A DNA stretch of 64,000 nt from Bryoerythrophyllum caledonicum (lineage: Eukaryota > Streptophyta > Bryopsida > Pottiales > Pottiaceae), in NCBI GenBank assembly GCA_963971425.1, contig OZ020519.1, forward strand, positions 21,535,397 to 21,599,396. Direction: 5' to 3'. The notes under the pieces were generated by a model that worked only from the letters and a program-made list of their open reading frames with translations, was not told where the DNA came from and made no database searches. Position 1 is the first letter of the stretch. Each line of letters opens with the position of its first letter. The position numbers and the translations under genes were made by a program. Positions 21,171 to 34,490 of the stretch are shown in pieces.

Positions 21171-22519
21171 TTCCCTCCACCCGTCGACTTTCCTCACCTC
21201 TACACTTGTGCATTCGTGGGCTTCTAGCAGCCATGCCCTGCAACAGCGCACATGCATCGACAATCGTATGCCTCTGCATTGTTCTCTCCGTGAGCTGCCC
21301 GCCGACGGCTATCCCAAGCATTATTTGGTCTTCTCATGGTCATTGGAATTTGCTTTTCGGCCTCGCCAACCTCCACTGTATTCATTGTGACCACTTTTAA
21401 TTGCAAAATAAAATGGTCACGTCTACTATCAACCGACATGCTCACCTTTGTAAACTGATGTTTTTTGTTATTTGGACCTCTGCACTATAATGATTTCAGT
21501 CTTTTATTGTGTAGCGTTGGCTATTCAGTCCTTTTTTGTGATGTTGTGAAGTGCAGATCGAAATGGTTTCATCGGCAGGCAGCCGACATACTCAGCCTTA
21601 GGTATATCAGAGATCTTCTGACCCAACTCCCGTATGATTATCCAGTTTTTTGACAAATGCCAAGGGCTCCTTGGAAAATTTCCGGAATCTTTAGATTTTT
21701 CTAGAATCAAAGGGTTCTCCGGAATCTTTAGGATCTTCTAGAATCCTCGATAATTTGTACTATATTTGGGGTATAAGAGTTTCGGTTTCTTAAGAATCTT
21801 AAGTGTTTTGAAGCATATTTAGAGTCTAGAAGAATCTTGACCATTTTCTGTAAGCGAGCCGCTTACGGTATTAGTCAATTTTAATGGTTTAAAAGGAAAA
21901 AATATGGCTACTTCATCATTCTTTCTTATGATTTCGGTGCTTTAATTTAGACTCTAAGTTTTTTATTTTGTCCATAATTGATCATTTTGTCTTATGTTAG
22001 TCAAATATCAGTTTCTATTTCAAGATCTTATGGGTAAAACTCCAAAATTTCACTTAAAATGTGATTTCCATGCCTCTTTCTAGTAGAGGCAATTTTGGAC
22101 TAGTTTATGAGCAAAGATATCAAGGAACTTTAGAGTTAAGGTGTGTCAAAGCAACGCTAGCAGTCGCCCTTCAACGCGCCGGCTACCAAACATGTACAAG
22201 AGACAAATTTAGGTTGCGGGTGAGATTCAGCGCTAGGCTCCCCTCCAGCTAGCCAAACCTCACGCCACATTTCGTAGCCATAGAGTTGAATCTTGTCTCC
22301 CTAGGCCACGTCACGACAGATTTTGATTTTTTGCTTTTGAGTTCCATCAACATCACCATGAGTTTACATGGTGCAGTAAATAAGGTCGTCACTAGGAGTG
22401 CTCTAGAGAGAGGTTTTTAAGAGTTGAGGCTAGAGAGTGTTGTGTATGTGAGCTTGTCGGTAGTGTGATTTTTTTATTTAATTATTTTTGTAGAGCCTTT
22501 AGGCACCACCGTGTTTGCA
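21171..22519. other. Non-coding stretch at the right side of element X
   Basis: No gene seen. Degenerate palindromes near 21295 (GCCCGCCGACGG) and 21572 (CATCGGCAGGCAGCCGAC) are the last of the family, so the right end of element X probably lies between about 21.6 and 22 kb. From about 21670 the sequence has repeated GAATCTT and TCTAGAATC words. I could not find matching termini on the left. Confidence 0.4.
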
Positions 22520-23800
22520 ATGGAGCAATGGAGGAAAGAACTAGTCTCCAATTTGGAAGTTGAACTTGAGGATGAGGAGTATGAAGAGTTTGTTAGGGCT
22601 ATGCTTTAGGAACGAATGGGAGATGAAGTTGAGGAAGAGAGAGTAAAAGTTGGTGGTCGTAGATCCGGAAGAGCTCAAAATCTTGACATGCAGTTTAAGC
22701 GTAGGCACAAGCATATTTATCGAGACTATCTTAGTCAAGATCCTTTTTATGGTTCACTTGTATTTAGATGGCATTTTTGCATGAAGAGGGAGCTTTTTCT
22801 GCAAATAGTGCATGCTACTATGGCATATGATGGCTACTTTGTCTAGAGGTCCAATTGTGCAGGAACAATGGAGCTTTTGCCATTGTAAAAATGGACCGCG
22901 GCCATGCCCACCATGCGCATCTTAGCCTACGGAGTTTGAGCAGATGCTACCAACGAGTATTGCCATATTGGAAAGAGCACGGCCATGGAGGTAATGAAAA
23001 GATTTGTACGGCGGTGACGGCATGTTCTAGAGAAACATACTTGAGGAAGCCCACTAGTGGTGACATTGAGACTCGGATGCACATCAACGAGGAAAGGGGA
23101 TTACTAGGAATGTTTGGGTCACACAGTGAGTCTGGAAGAATTGTCCTCTTGCATCGCAAGGACAATTCACAAACAAAGATGGCAAAGCGAGCATTGTTTT
23201 TTGAAGCTATAGTATATCAATCTTTGTGATTTTTGGCATGCATTCATTGGATTACTCGGGGGGGTAATGATGTAAATTTTTTGGTAGATCCAGTGTCGTA
23301 CAGGACATTTTGCAAGGAGTAGGTCATGACTTATCTTTTGATGTGAACGGCAATGTCTATTCCAGGTTTTAATTACTCAATGTTGATGGAATTTATCCAA
23401 AGTAGAGTTGTTCTGTGCAAACAATCGAGAAGCCCCATGAGGAAAAGGGGGCAAACTTTGCAACGGTGCAAGAGGCTACACGCAAAGATGTCGAACGGTG
23501 TTTTGGTGTCTTGCAAACACGTTTTCATACTGTGAAGAATCCATGCCGCAAATGGGACATGGACACCATGTGTGATATCATGTTAGCATGTTGCGTTATA
23601 CACAACATGATTATTGAGGATGAACATGGATTAGAGTAAGAGGATTATTTGAACCCCCTACTAACACCATTATGGAGAGGAGGTTGAATTGGCTTTTCAT
23701 TTGAGGCATGGCTCAAATTGAGCATTCTGGTAGGCATTATGCCTTGAGGAATGATTTGATTGAGCACCTTTGGGAAGTGAAAGAGACAAACATACATTGA
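22520..23800 (+). pseudogene. PIF/Harbinger transposase, decayed
   Basis: From an ATG at 22520 the sequence reads KVGGRRSGRAQNLDMQFKRR, then LVFRWHFCMKRELFLQIVHA, KRALFFEAIVYQSL and, after several frame changes, RKDVERCFGVLQTRFHTVKN and CCVIHNMIIEDEHGLE. These are the hallmark blocks of plant HARBI1-like DDE transposases. The second catalytic Asp can be seen in a GGNDVN remnant (about 23262) and the Glu in IIEDE, but the first Asp region (normally GSIDCMHW) is scrambled. Many stops and shifts show that it is dead. Terminal inverted repeats were not found. Confidence 0.85.
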
Positions 23801-24840
23801 ATTTATTCCTTCTATTATCTATTGTATTGCGTTCTTAAAAATATGTAATTTTATTTCACTTACCATCCACTATGTTTGATAATGTTCACGGAGACTAAAT
23901 TATCTATTCTTATGTTTTTCTTTTGTCAATGAAATGTTGTCATATCATTGGAATATACCAATTGCAATTAATAAAGGAAATTGTTATAAGTTATCTGTAA
24001 TCTGTATGTTTAATACTTCACAAATAAAGGGAATCCTAAACTTGAGTAAATTAATAGTATTTGCGCCATAATTAAATTCACTTGCTTTAGAGAGATTATT
24101 ACTTTTTTAAAATCATGATTACCAAATAAACTTCAAATCCCTATGGATTCATCACAATTGCTTCCACCTAACTTCATCGAAGCAATAAAATTTTCTATAG
24201 GTGTTTATTTGCTCCATTACAAAATTTTGAAATCACTCTTTATTTTCATAAATTTTGTAATGCCCATTTCATTTGCCTTTCAATGTATAGTGTACACAAA
24301 AATTGTGAAGATGTTTTAGAATATTACATCTTCCAATCTCCTATACAGTTCAAATATAGGCTTCCATATATAATGAAAGTTTTATAGAATCTAATTTCAT
24401 TCAACTTTTCCATTACTTATACTTCACAAATTATAGACTTGTATTTTCATTAATATTCTCAATAATTATATCAAAGGAAAGTTCGTTGCAACCTCAATTG
24501 GGTTCATTAGAACCCGAATAAAAATGAAAAAAAATTTCTTCAAAAAAAATAGTTGTATCTATTGAATGAGTTATAATTATTTCAATCACCGTTCAGATAT
24601 TAGATCGAGCAATTAATTATGAATTAAAAAGAATAAATTCCGTAATAGAAGGGCCAGTAAAAACAGAATTCGGTGTCTGTAGAGCTGTAGTTGTTCAATC
24701 GATGTTGTATTGGTGAAACTTTCTTTTCATGTTCGTACGTTGCTCTGTTAAATCTTCTCTAAAACCGTGTACTTTAAAATTTTAAGCGTTGGATTGTCTT
24801 AAACACTGTATTTTTTGCATTTTAACCTTGACCTTTAATT
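23801..24840. other. AT-rich stretch, no gene
   Basis: I see no convincing gene or structured repeat. A short stretch around 24480-24700 has a codon-like feel in one frame, but I could not identify it. Confidence 0.4.
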
Positions 24841-25400
24841 GTATTTTGTTCTTAATGAAATGCAAGACTACAAACCTAGACACAAGGTTACACGTTTTAG
24901 TCAAATGCCATAATCCTCATGTACACGCCCTAATTGTCAAACGCCACAAAAAAGTTGTATGGGCAATTTGCAAATTAATTGTATCATCAAACAAATCTCG
25001 TTGCTTCACCCTCATGAATGCCGGAACTTTTAACGACAACCCACTAAAACGCAAAAAAGCACATGTTCCCTCATGGTTATTACCATGCACATGCGGTACC
25101 AACATGCTATGTACATACTCCTACACAAAAGAAAACTTGAAAACAACCAACCCATCCGAGACATTTTAGACCCCCCTTGAAAACCTACAAAAACTTCATT
25201 GCATTAATCCCCCTAACATCATTCTTGGTTACTTGTTACGTGATACATAGTGTCTACCCTCGAGTGGAGAAAGTAGTTCCATACCACTTACCCATATCCG
25301 GTGGACATGGATTTTGTAGTCGTACAAACAGACACTTTATTCACGCCGGCCCTCTAAGGAACCAAATTTCTTCTTCTGTTTGTAATGAAATGTAATATCA
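24841..25400 (+). pseudogene. LINE-like ORF, C-terminal fragment
   Basis: Codes for TRLHVLVKCHNPHVHALIVK, then IVSSNKSRCFTLMNAGTF and LLPCTCGTNMLC, ending near 25169. The same sequence blocks form the C-terminus of the RNase H ORF at 57214-58116 on the minus strand (HVLLKCQQQHIHALIVKRH, SNKSRCFTLMNAG). This is therefore a 5'-truncated copy of the same retroelement in opposite orientation, truncation being usual for LINE insertions. The zinc motif is only partly preserved. Confidence 0.75.
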
Positions 25401-28389
25401 ATAAAACGCTGAGCAAAATTACAGAAAGCACAAACAACATTCATTTGAAGAGAACGGAGCATTGCACAAAAGCGTAATGTTCCATAATTCGCTTCCAAAA
25501 TTGGGTACTCTTTTGTCCATTATCTACCATCGGATCCTGCAAAATGTGCAGAGATGACAAACAAAGTTGCTTCTCCTCTTCTACACTGAAGTTTTTACCC
25601 TTCTTAACCCTTTAAGGCCGATCAACCATATATGGATTGATTCTTGGCAAAAACCTTTATAGAAAGCGCCACACGCCACCTCAAAGGAAAAAATTGACCA
25701 TGACTTAGAGGTGGAGGAAGATGGGTAACTTTTGAGACCATTGCCACCGCAATCGGTGCAAGCATCGACGAGCTACAATGATTTCTGTGAAACAAGTTCG
25801 TAGAATTTTGTTCTGAAATGTAACCATTGCGTAGATGCCATTCTATATGATTTACAACACTCATAGATCATCATAGGCCAAAAAAGCTCATTGGCCTTGA
25901 AGGATTAAATCTAACCTCCTCTATCTCTAAGACTTGGTCATGGGACGCCATAGCTACAATGACCGTGACAAAAGTGCACAACACTAACGATGAACAATGA
26001 AAAGCAAGGAAAATGAACAGTGCAAGGGTAGTTCAAGGAGGGAACCAACGCACTAGAGGAGAGACTCTTCTTTCTATGAGAGTCTAGTTTTGAAGGGAGC
26101 CTTTCAAAAAGTGCCAAGGGTCAAATCCTTGGTGGAGAGCCATTGTAGATAAAAATGCCACTAAACCATGAGACTTTCCGTTGCAATGACCTTTCTAGAG
26201 CGACCTGCTAGCATTGCTTTCACCCATTACCGTCCACCTTTCATGTACTATCCACCTCTACACCCTTCTCAATATCTTGGAGGAAGTATAGAAGTGGACG
26301 GCAATGGAAACGTGGGCGGTAATGGATTGACATACCCTATATTATTGTGGACCTCAGTAAATCCAAGAAGTCACATTTCAAATGACCATTTTGGCCTCCT
26401 TGGAATGTATATTGTATCTTAGGGCAATTCGCATTTCCATTCAAATAATTATTGTCGGCCACACTATATAGTATATTAACACCCATGGTCGTACATAGCA
26501 AGCCTATCAAAATTATTCCAAGATTAGATAAGAACTCGGAATTTACGAAAACCAAAATATGGAAATCAAATAAGTCATTTTCAGTGATATTTTTTTTGAC
26601 CAACTTTGAAAATAATTTTTTACTAATCTTTTTTTATTCACTAAAATCTATTTACTATCACTAAATCAAAACTCAAGGACTCGACTATCACATGTTCCTA
26701 TCGAAAACCATGATAACAAAACAAAAACTCATATGAAACTAAATCAAATAATTTGCGACCTAACTGAATGTTATGAATCTAGAAATATATTTTGGATCTA
26801 GGACTTTGTGATTTATAGAAGATGGCGCAAAAGAAGTTAGAGCATTCCTTGTCTTAGACCTTGATTTTATATAATACTATAGGTGAATAGAAGATGCAAT
26901 TGTAGTGTTTCTTATGCTTTATATATCTTTAACGTATTCATTACAACTACAAAAGGTTTTGTTAAAAGAAATGACAATTAAAAATATGATTTTGGTGGTA
27001 AATATGTCTTACAACATGTACAAAGTCACTTTTAATAAAGCAATGTTGTTTATATGCTAAAAAATATCCCAATTGGAAATAAATCAGAAAGAAATCAAAG
27101 AAATAAAGAAGCCGGAAGGCCACCAACAAAACCAGCAAAGAGCCCAGATACAATAAGAGCCACAGGCTAAGGCTAGAGCAATGACAAGTAGCAAGGGAAG
27201 AAAAAGACATCAATCAAGCAAATAATAAGGAAGCAAAAAAGAAAACCTCAAGCAAAACTCTAATAGAGAAGAACACATAGAGCCTCAAAAAGAAGAAGCA
27301 TCAATCAGGTTCACGAGCAAAAGAAAAATCTTCAGAATTATCGAAAGAGAGACGCGATATGAGGGGAAGAACCTCATTTATATAGACATGAACTTGACGC
27401 CCAATATGTTGAAGATGATAAATGTCATGAAAGAAAAGAGTGTCATTATGGGAGCAAAAACAAAGAAACGAGAGCTTGACCAAGGTCCTCATTAGGCAAA
27501 GAAGATCTCTATCCTTGAAATTTACCAACCCAAAAATAAGCTTGATCATGAAGATCATAAGCATATTGCAATGAATTGGGAAGAAGAATCGTCTCCTCTT
27601 CCTCTGGGATTAAGTCAACTATAGCCTTCAAGTTGCAAATGATGGAAGCGAGGATATCTTCAACATCAAAATTGGTAGCACCCATACATCCTTCAAAAAC
27701 TTATTGATCAAGAACAAAGGGAAAAAAAACTACGGGTTGAGGCTATGAGGAAGATTCATTCTCAGGAAAAAGAATATGAGTGTCATAATCCTCCATTGGC
27801 AAGCTAGGTTGAGAAAGACTTGAACAAAAGGATTTGTATCTATTAGCAAGGTCACATGGAAGAAAGACTGTCCTTGTGTGGGACTATGTTCCAGCAGAGG
27901 TTCGTCTCATGCCAACATAATATCCCTCCAACACTATGAATTCATCAAGGCTTCTTCCTTTTGTTGATGTTTTGCAAACTTGTATTTGCCCTTGCTGTAT
28001 TTGGTAAGTTTTTTCCTAGGTCCATCCCTCCTTATGGGTATAAGTTCACCAAGGTGTACCACTTTTGACATCCCAGTGTCACACTATTGGAACGAATTTG
28101 TTTAAAGTGTACATAAATGAGGAAATTCACATGCATGAATTTGGTGTAATAATTGACATTACTAATGGATCCTAGGGTCCAAAAGCAATTTGTCATTCGT
28201 AGTCAATATTTGGTTTTATTTATTAAAATCACTGAAAATTGATAATTCAATAGAAAAACAAAAATAAAGTTTTTAATACTATTGTTGGTTGATGGAGGAA
28301 GCTAATAAGATTCTACATGTGGGCCTAATGTTCTAGTATTTTATTTTATTTAGAATAACCCTATACTTAAGTTTAGAACTTTTTTAGTG

Positions 28390-28669
28390 TCACAATGTAC
28401 CTCCCCTCAAGTTTATGTCATTGCATCATCTGACAACTATGATGTCAGACGAGTGCTTTTGAATAAAGGAATGGAGACTTTCATGTGGATGTTGCCCTTT
28501 TTTGAGCGTGGCAAATGACCATACAAGGGTCATAGGACGCAAAGGTGTACACGTTTTGGGCAAAAAAAAGAAATTTAATAAATATTTTTTATAAAGTTAA
28601 CAAGATACTCCTAAACCTAGGTTCCACATGCACATGCACATGCTAAACTTGAGGGGAGGTACATTGTGA
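28390..28669. repeat. Foldback element of about 280 bp
   Basis: TCACAATGTACCTCCCCTCA at 28390 and its reverse complement at 28645-28669 form perfect 25 bp inverted arms around a 230 bp spacer. This is the size and form of a MITE or foldback element. I see no clear target duplication. Confidence 0.7.
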
Positions 28670-29892
28670 AAATTAACCTAGGTTAATGGTTTAGTATGTA
28701 AGGTACATTAACCTAGGTCTATGGTTCTAAAATTACAATAAGTATCAAGGAGTTAGTTCCAAGAATTTCTTGTTGTTGAGGGTTAAAATTTGAGTCCTTA
28801 GAGTTTTCCTAAGTCTAATTTTTGGAGGATGGCCACCTTGTGTCCTAAAAAGACTTGTTGCAACACCTTTTGAGGACCTTGTGTTCTTTTCTAATCACAA
28901 AAGTAGGGTGAGATTTAAAAACAAAAATACTAAGAGGGTGAGGAATCTCACCCTACATTTTTCATGAACCATAGGTTGGCATTCCTTGAATAGTACTATA
29001 GTGTTACATACTCCACCTAGGCTCCTAAACCTAGATTCCACATGCACATGTGCATGATTTCTACATCTCCACATAGCCCCCTCCAAGCATGACTGCACTC
29101 TAAATCCGGCCACACCATCACCTAGTCATCCAACTTTTTTGCATCATAAATTTTTTGAGGCCACATTCAAGCCAACTAATAAAACTAAGGATACAGGATC
29201 TAATCCGAGGTGGCCATACTCGGTACTTTCAGGAAAACTCTCTTATGTGGTGCATTTGGTCAACATGTAGAAAATAAAATTATAGATGAAGTGATTCAAA
29301 CACCTTTTGAAGTGTGAAAAATACTCCACCTTTGGCTTGAAAAGTAATTTATTGTTGATGAATCTAATAGTTGGGTGTTTTCTTAGTTCTAGATGTACTC
29401 TACGTATTATCATCAACTTGGAATACACATATATTAGTACCAAGTATTTTAGAAAAATCCACAAGTACTCTTTATGAAATGAAATGTTAATTTTAGTATA
29501 TTAAAAAAAATGTTGCAGAAATCATTTTAATTTCATCTTCTCTTCTTTCTAAATACTGTAAATATACTATTCAATAAACTATTCAAATAGATATTTACTA
29601 TGATCAACAACCTCAAATAGATATAGGGGAATTGTGTATTGTAATAGGTAACCACAAGATTTTTGACAAAGATGAACGATGCATGAACTTGCTTCAAAAA
29701 AGAAAAAGGGTTTTTTTTAATTGTCTTTGAACCTTAACCCTTAACCCTTAAAGGACCGAGCCTTGTGCATCACCAAAACCACCGCAAAACTGCCACTTTG
29801 AGATGAGACATTATTAGACTTATTCAAAGGATTTTTTACTATTTTCAACCATTGGATCTTCAAACTAACTACTACAAGAAAACACCCTAAAA

Positions 29893-29945
29893 TTTTCATA
29901 AACTTTAACCGTAGAGATTGAAAGATAATTGCATTTGAAGAGTGC
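29893..29945 (-). repeat. Dispersed repeat R1, partial copy
   Basis: A stretch with TTTCATAAACTTTAACCG and GATTGAAAGATAATTGCATT. The reverse complement pattern recurs near 45820 and 54720. Confidence 0.5.
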
Positions 29946-31779
29946 AAAATAGTTTTTTTCTATTGTACCCGGACTGATTCAACATACTTTGACTCAAGAT
30001 AATGGCATATCTTTCCACTACACATTGCATAAACTCAATGGATCTATATTCTACCTTGTGTTAAGTCATCACACGCCCAAAATCACAAGTAATGGAGGTA
30101 TTTACGATAAGAAAAATGGACATGCAACGACTTAGAGTATAGAAAGTGGCTCTTCTCTTAGGTAAGCTATTTTTTTAATACATAAAGAATTGTTGGATCT
30201 AATATCCAAGCGGTGAATAGAATCATTATGTCACATTCTAACAACAGGAAAAATAATTTAAAAAAAAAAGAATCCTTAATTTCCATGTGTTTTTTTACTC
30301 AAAACAATGAAGGCAGCCAAGAACTTTCCTTCACTACTACCCGCCTGAAAAAGGTGCAATTGTAAATTCTACAGTAGCACTATTCATCTCTATAGTATCC
30401 TACCCAACTGCCAAAAGAGTCTAGCTTCTTATGTTTGAAGCATCATAACTTTTTTACTATAAGTCCAAAAATATTTATATATTTATCCTTGCAAAGACTA
30501 CCCATATTTCTGTTAGCAGTAAAAGTTTGAAGAAGTCATCTTAAAAAATAGATTTTTAGGAACATGTCCAAAATTGATTTGTCCTTCGTAGGTACAAATT
30601 GTTCGTTAGGGGTTAAATGGATGAATTGTCCAAAGAGCAATATTTTGAGTACTTGATTGGGCACACCAAGTATTCAAAAAACTAATGTTGATTGTGAGTG
30701 TGATTTTTTTAGACTTTTTTAATTTTATAAATAAGCCATTGTAAGAATTTTATGATAATATATTATTTTTTTCATTAAACATTTGATGAAGATTTGTGCT
30801 TCGCAGTATATAGTATTTGTAAAAAGGTCACATTTGCATGTGACATTTTCAAAAATATGGTATTTGTATGCTAACCCTACTCATGTCTGCAACTCAAGTT
30901 GGTGATGTGAACATTTGTAACTAGTACTAGGAAGTCCATCTTTAGCCACCATAATGCATATGGTCATGCTTTTCAAGCTCGCAAATTAGTTGTTGTGAAA
31001 ACATCATTTATGACATCTTTACATACGATGTGACATTTTTACAAATATTAAGTAGTTTCTCATCAAGGATGGGCGATTTATTTGATTACATGAAGTTTAT
31101 CCATTAACTTTGAGATTTCATTTACAAGTAGCCAACATAACTTTCTTTGAGATTCTACAAAAGAAACTTTCTATGGTGCAAAAATTTCTCTCAAAGAGGA
31201 AAAGAAGCTTTTAAACATGTAGAAAAACATCCCTTTTTTACAAAATTTGAGATTTTATCATTATTTTATAATCTATTTTCGAATAGAAAAAACAAAATCT
31301 TATTAGCGTTGAGATTTGGTAAAGATTGAAATTACAAAAAATATGAAATGTATTCTATTACTCTTTTCACCTACATAACTTTCTTCAAAAATGCTAGTTA
31401 CCTTGGCTATACCTAAACCTTGGTAGACAAGTACTTTACATCATATAGTTTGTGATGGTGTAGAGTTACAACTTTGCATAGCGCAAAGATTTTATCTTCT
31501 GAAGGAAATAAAATAAATCAATCCTGTAAAATTAAGGTTAGAAAAACTACATAACTCATTGCATATGCTATAAGCTTTCAATTTGTGTAGTTAAAAAGTG
31601 TATGAAAAATGCATCCTATGGTTATAAGTGAAATAAGATGGTTTTTTAAGGTTCTATTTCTCAACAACAGTTATACAAATAATGATAAATACAACAATTT
31701 CAAGGTTCATTTTTCAACAACACTTCAAAAGTGCTGATCCTAGTGCAACGAGTAAGAAAAGAAACAAAGACTTTTATTT

Positions 31780-32090
31780 CCAACAAGGATGACAAGATCT
31801 CAATTGAAACTTGTTAAATAACATACTTGCAAAATTTCATAAATTTTTACCGCACAAATTGAAAGATTATAGTGTTTGAAGTAGAGAAAACTGTTCATTT
31901 TCTTCTTTGCTATGAGTTCATTATAAAAATCTACCTTCAAATTAATAGATCATCATAATTAGACTTCACTTGGTGTCAAGTTTTATGCACTGCACAAGGT
32001 CTTATTCATTACCATCATGCTAAGCATGACATTAGTTCCAACTTGTAGACCAATTACAGCAGTAGAGAAGAGGTATATCATATTAAAAAT
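31780..32090 (-). repeat. Dispersed repeat R1, longer copy
   Basis: Contains TTTTTACCGCACAAATTG and CATGCTAAGCATGACATTAG, matching (in inverse order and strand for the first block) parts of 45470-45960 and 54130-54860. Non-coding. Confidence 0.5.
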
Positions 32091-33238
32091 AATTGTGTAA
32101 GGGTGGAGGTTCAAAAATAGTCATTTTATATTTTATTTTATTTTAAAACTTGATATGTTTTTGAACTATACTCCAAATGGTCAACAAGAATTTTGCACCA
32201 CATGTAGTTGTGAAAACAATAAAAAATAAATTTAAATGAAGATCTCTTAGTTTTATGTGGAACACGCAATTAAGCAATTATGCACTTAGCCAAGTGCATT
32301 GGTTGATGGTAGAAAGCCGCAAGTTATTTGCTCATAATTTTAAAAAAATCAAAATTTGGCATCAGTTCAGTATGTTTTTTGTCATAAGATTTTGGTGTTT
32401 GTCGTGTCAAACATTGACATCTTCATACTAATATAAGTAATGTATTTCTTACATTCGCTACCTTTTAAAAAAAGATATATGATTTCTAATCTAGTTTGCA
32501 AATCCTGCTACAAAATTATAATCATGTGCCTAAAGAGAGTATAAATGTGTTTTGAGTTATTATAAGATTTTAGGGTAGTGCACTACAAATACAATGTGTA
32601 AGAGATACAAAAATCTATGCAATTTCCTAAGAGAGTGTAAAGTACCTCACTATATTTTATAATGCAAATACATACATAATCAAGCAATTCCACACTATTG
32701 CTAAGAGATTCTAAAATCAAACATATCATATGGACCACCCAATATATAAATATACACCACCCACCGAACAATAGACACATCTTAAACTGCATTATACTAG
32801 CGTACTTGCCACCTAAACTGCATGCTCTACTATAGTATATAGCTCTAGGTCTCAGAGCTCATCTTCTCGCGCAACAACTCCCTCCACGTGTCCAATGGCG
32901 CTACCTACCATAGCAGACAGTTCATGATCGTGCACTAGACGATCTTCCACATCTTCAATGCTAATGGACGGACACTCAACATATTGGTAATTGCTAGGAA
33001 CACCCTCCCACATATGCCTTATGCTATCATCATTGTAGAAAAAGCCATCCTCTATATTGACGGACATCTCTCGTTCTAAGGAGAAGGCCCCTTGAAATGC
33101 AATGATGTCCTCGGATATGCTAGATCTTGGAACAGAATGCAAACTTGGTCCAGTATCACTCTGAGTACCTTCGAACGTCTCATGTGTCTCCAATACCGTC
33201 TCTCATTGAGAAGGCATCTAAGGCTGTAGAATCCTGCT

Positions 33239-33796
33239 CTACACCAAAAAAAATGCCAAAGAGTTCGATTCTTCTTCCCCCATCTCCAGCCTAGGACCAT
33301 CAAATGTACGCCCCCCTCTTGCCACTGCTGCCAAACTAACATCTACTACATCGGTATTTTGCATCCTCTCTATAGGTGTTGCAAACGTCTCCCCTGAAGT
33401 ATCTCCCACTGCCCGCAGCGTTGATGGAATCCTCTCTCTTGGAGGAGGCTGGTTCACTTCATCTTCATCGCTGTATGAAGTCCTGTAGCTCGGGCTACTG
33501 CGAAATGAGGAATCTTCAGTGGTATCTGAACGTGGCAATCTCTCATGTAAACCACCTCCACCCTCATTGTCGTCTTCATTCCTCACTCCACCAACCGCTT
33601 CTTCGGTTTCATGTACGATATTGCAACCAATACTTGTTCCACCAGTTCTGACCAACAATTGTCCTTGGAAATTATCGGACAACTCATTGTACAGGAATGA
33701 AACTCTGATTGTACAATTGTCAATGATAAAAATCTGAGATCCTTGGAAACCTCCTTGAAGGATGGTGGGAATGGCCGTAGATATGTTACATGCCAC
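33239..33796 (-). CDS. Acidic Ser-rich segment of the decayed gene
   Basis: Begins MACNISTAIPTILQGGFQGS and FIIDNCTIRVSFLYNELSDN, then becomes acidic and low in complexity (HETEEAVGGVRNEDDNEGGG, YSDEDEVNQPPPRE). No domain recognised. It joins the 32852-33193 acidic tail in another frame. Confidence 0.4.
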   Translation of the reverse strand: MACNISTAIPTILQGGFQGSQIFIIDNCTIRVSFLYNELSDNFQGQLLVRTGGTSIGCNIVHETEEAVGGVRNEDDNEGGGGLHERLPRSDTTEDSSFRSSPSYRTSYSDEDEVNQPPPRERIPSTLRAVGDTSGETFATPIERMQNTDVVDVSLAAVARGGRTFDGPRLEMGEEESNSLAFFLV

Positions 33797-33895
33797 TAAA
33801 TTTCAACCATAAGGCAAGTATCAGCCCACTAGTCTTGCCAACTCTGATGGAAATCTCTAAAGTGAATCAACTTCAGAGGGTTGGCGTGCCTCACT

Positions 33896-34490
33896 CTAGT
33901 GATCCAAGAATACAAGTGGAAGTGGAAAGTCTCCAGAAACATAGTTTGGACCAGGAGATGTACCCACAGGGTGCTGCATACAAATCACATCGCCAATTGG
34001 TTGTACTACTTGTTCTAGACGCCCATTCCCTATAAAATCGAGAGCATAGGGATTAACCAAGTTGGGATCAAATGCCCAACATCCACGTTGCATAGTACAT
34101 CCCTCTCGAAGCTTCACCTTTGTGAAAACCTCTTCTTTTGTATATATGGCCGCTGGTAACAAGAAGATGACGTTCCATCGTTCAGTATTTACCATCTATA
34201 ATATCAGTTGTGTAAAAGCTGCGGATAACTGGTCGTCTCTCCAATGTCCATCTCCATGCCTCCTACCGCCAGGTCGACAATCAATCACCCACAAAAATGG
34301 TTTGCCCAGCTCTATGCAGTCGGTGCGGAATAACCCTCTTCTACACCAAATCGGAAGAAGATTCTCTATGTCGTTTTGGCCTGGTCTCCTGACTTCCATC
34401 TACCATTCTCAATTAGCAGTAGCTAACCTTCCCACATCCACAAACAGTCCAATGTATCCACGCCCCCTTGCTGCAATGTCACCATAATAA
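33896..34490 (-). CDS. Best conserved block of the decayed gene
   Basis: Pieces in order on the minus strand: YYGDIAARGRGYIGLFVDVG, a stop near 34399, RRPGQNDIENLLPIWCRRGL, KPFLWVIDCRPGGRRHGDGH, a stop near 34196, then MVNTERWNVIFLLPAAIYTK and RGCWAFDPNLVNPYALDFIG, then QPIGDVICMQHPVGTSPGPN. The two stops could be Trp or Gln positions. The alternation of hydrophobic strands and polar loops suggests an alpha/beta fold. Confidence 0.45.

Larger units (their letters stand above)
25401..32851. other. AT-rich gene desert
   Basis: About 7.4 kb without a convincing gene on either strand. It contains a foldback at 28390-28669, a short direct repeat (about 28611 and 29025) and copies of a dispersed repeat at about 29893-29945 and 31780-32090. 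Short ORFs here are AT-rich and low in complexity, and I do not support them. Confidence 0.5.

Noticed and set aside
24480..24720. Possible organellar DNA insert
   Set aside because: One frame looks codon-like and the DNA is AT-rich, but I could not recognise any plastid or mitochondrial gene in either strand.
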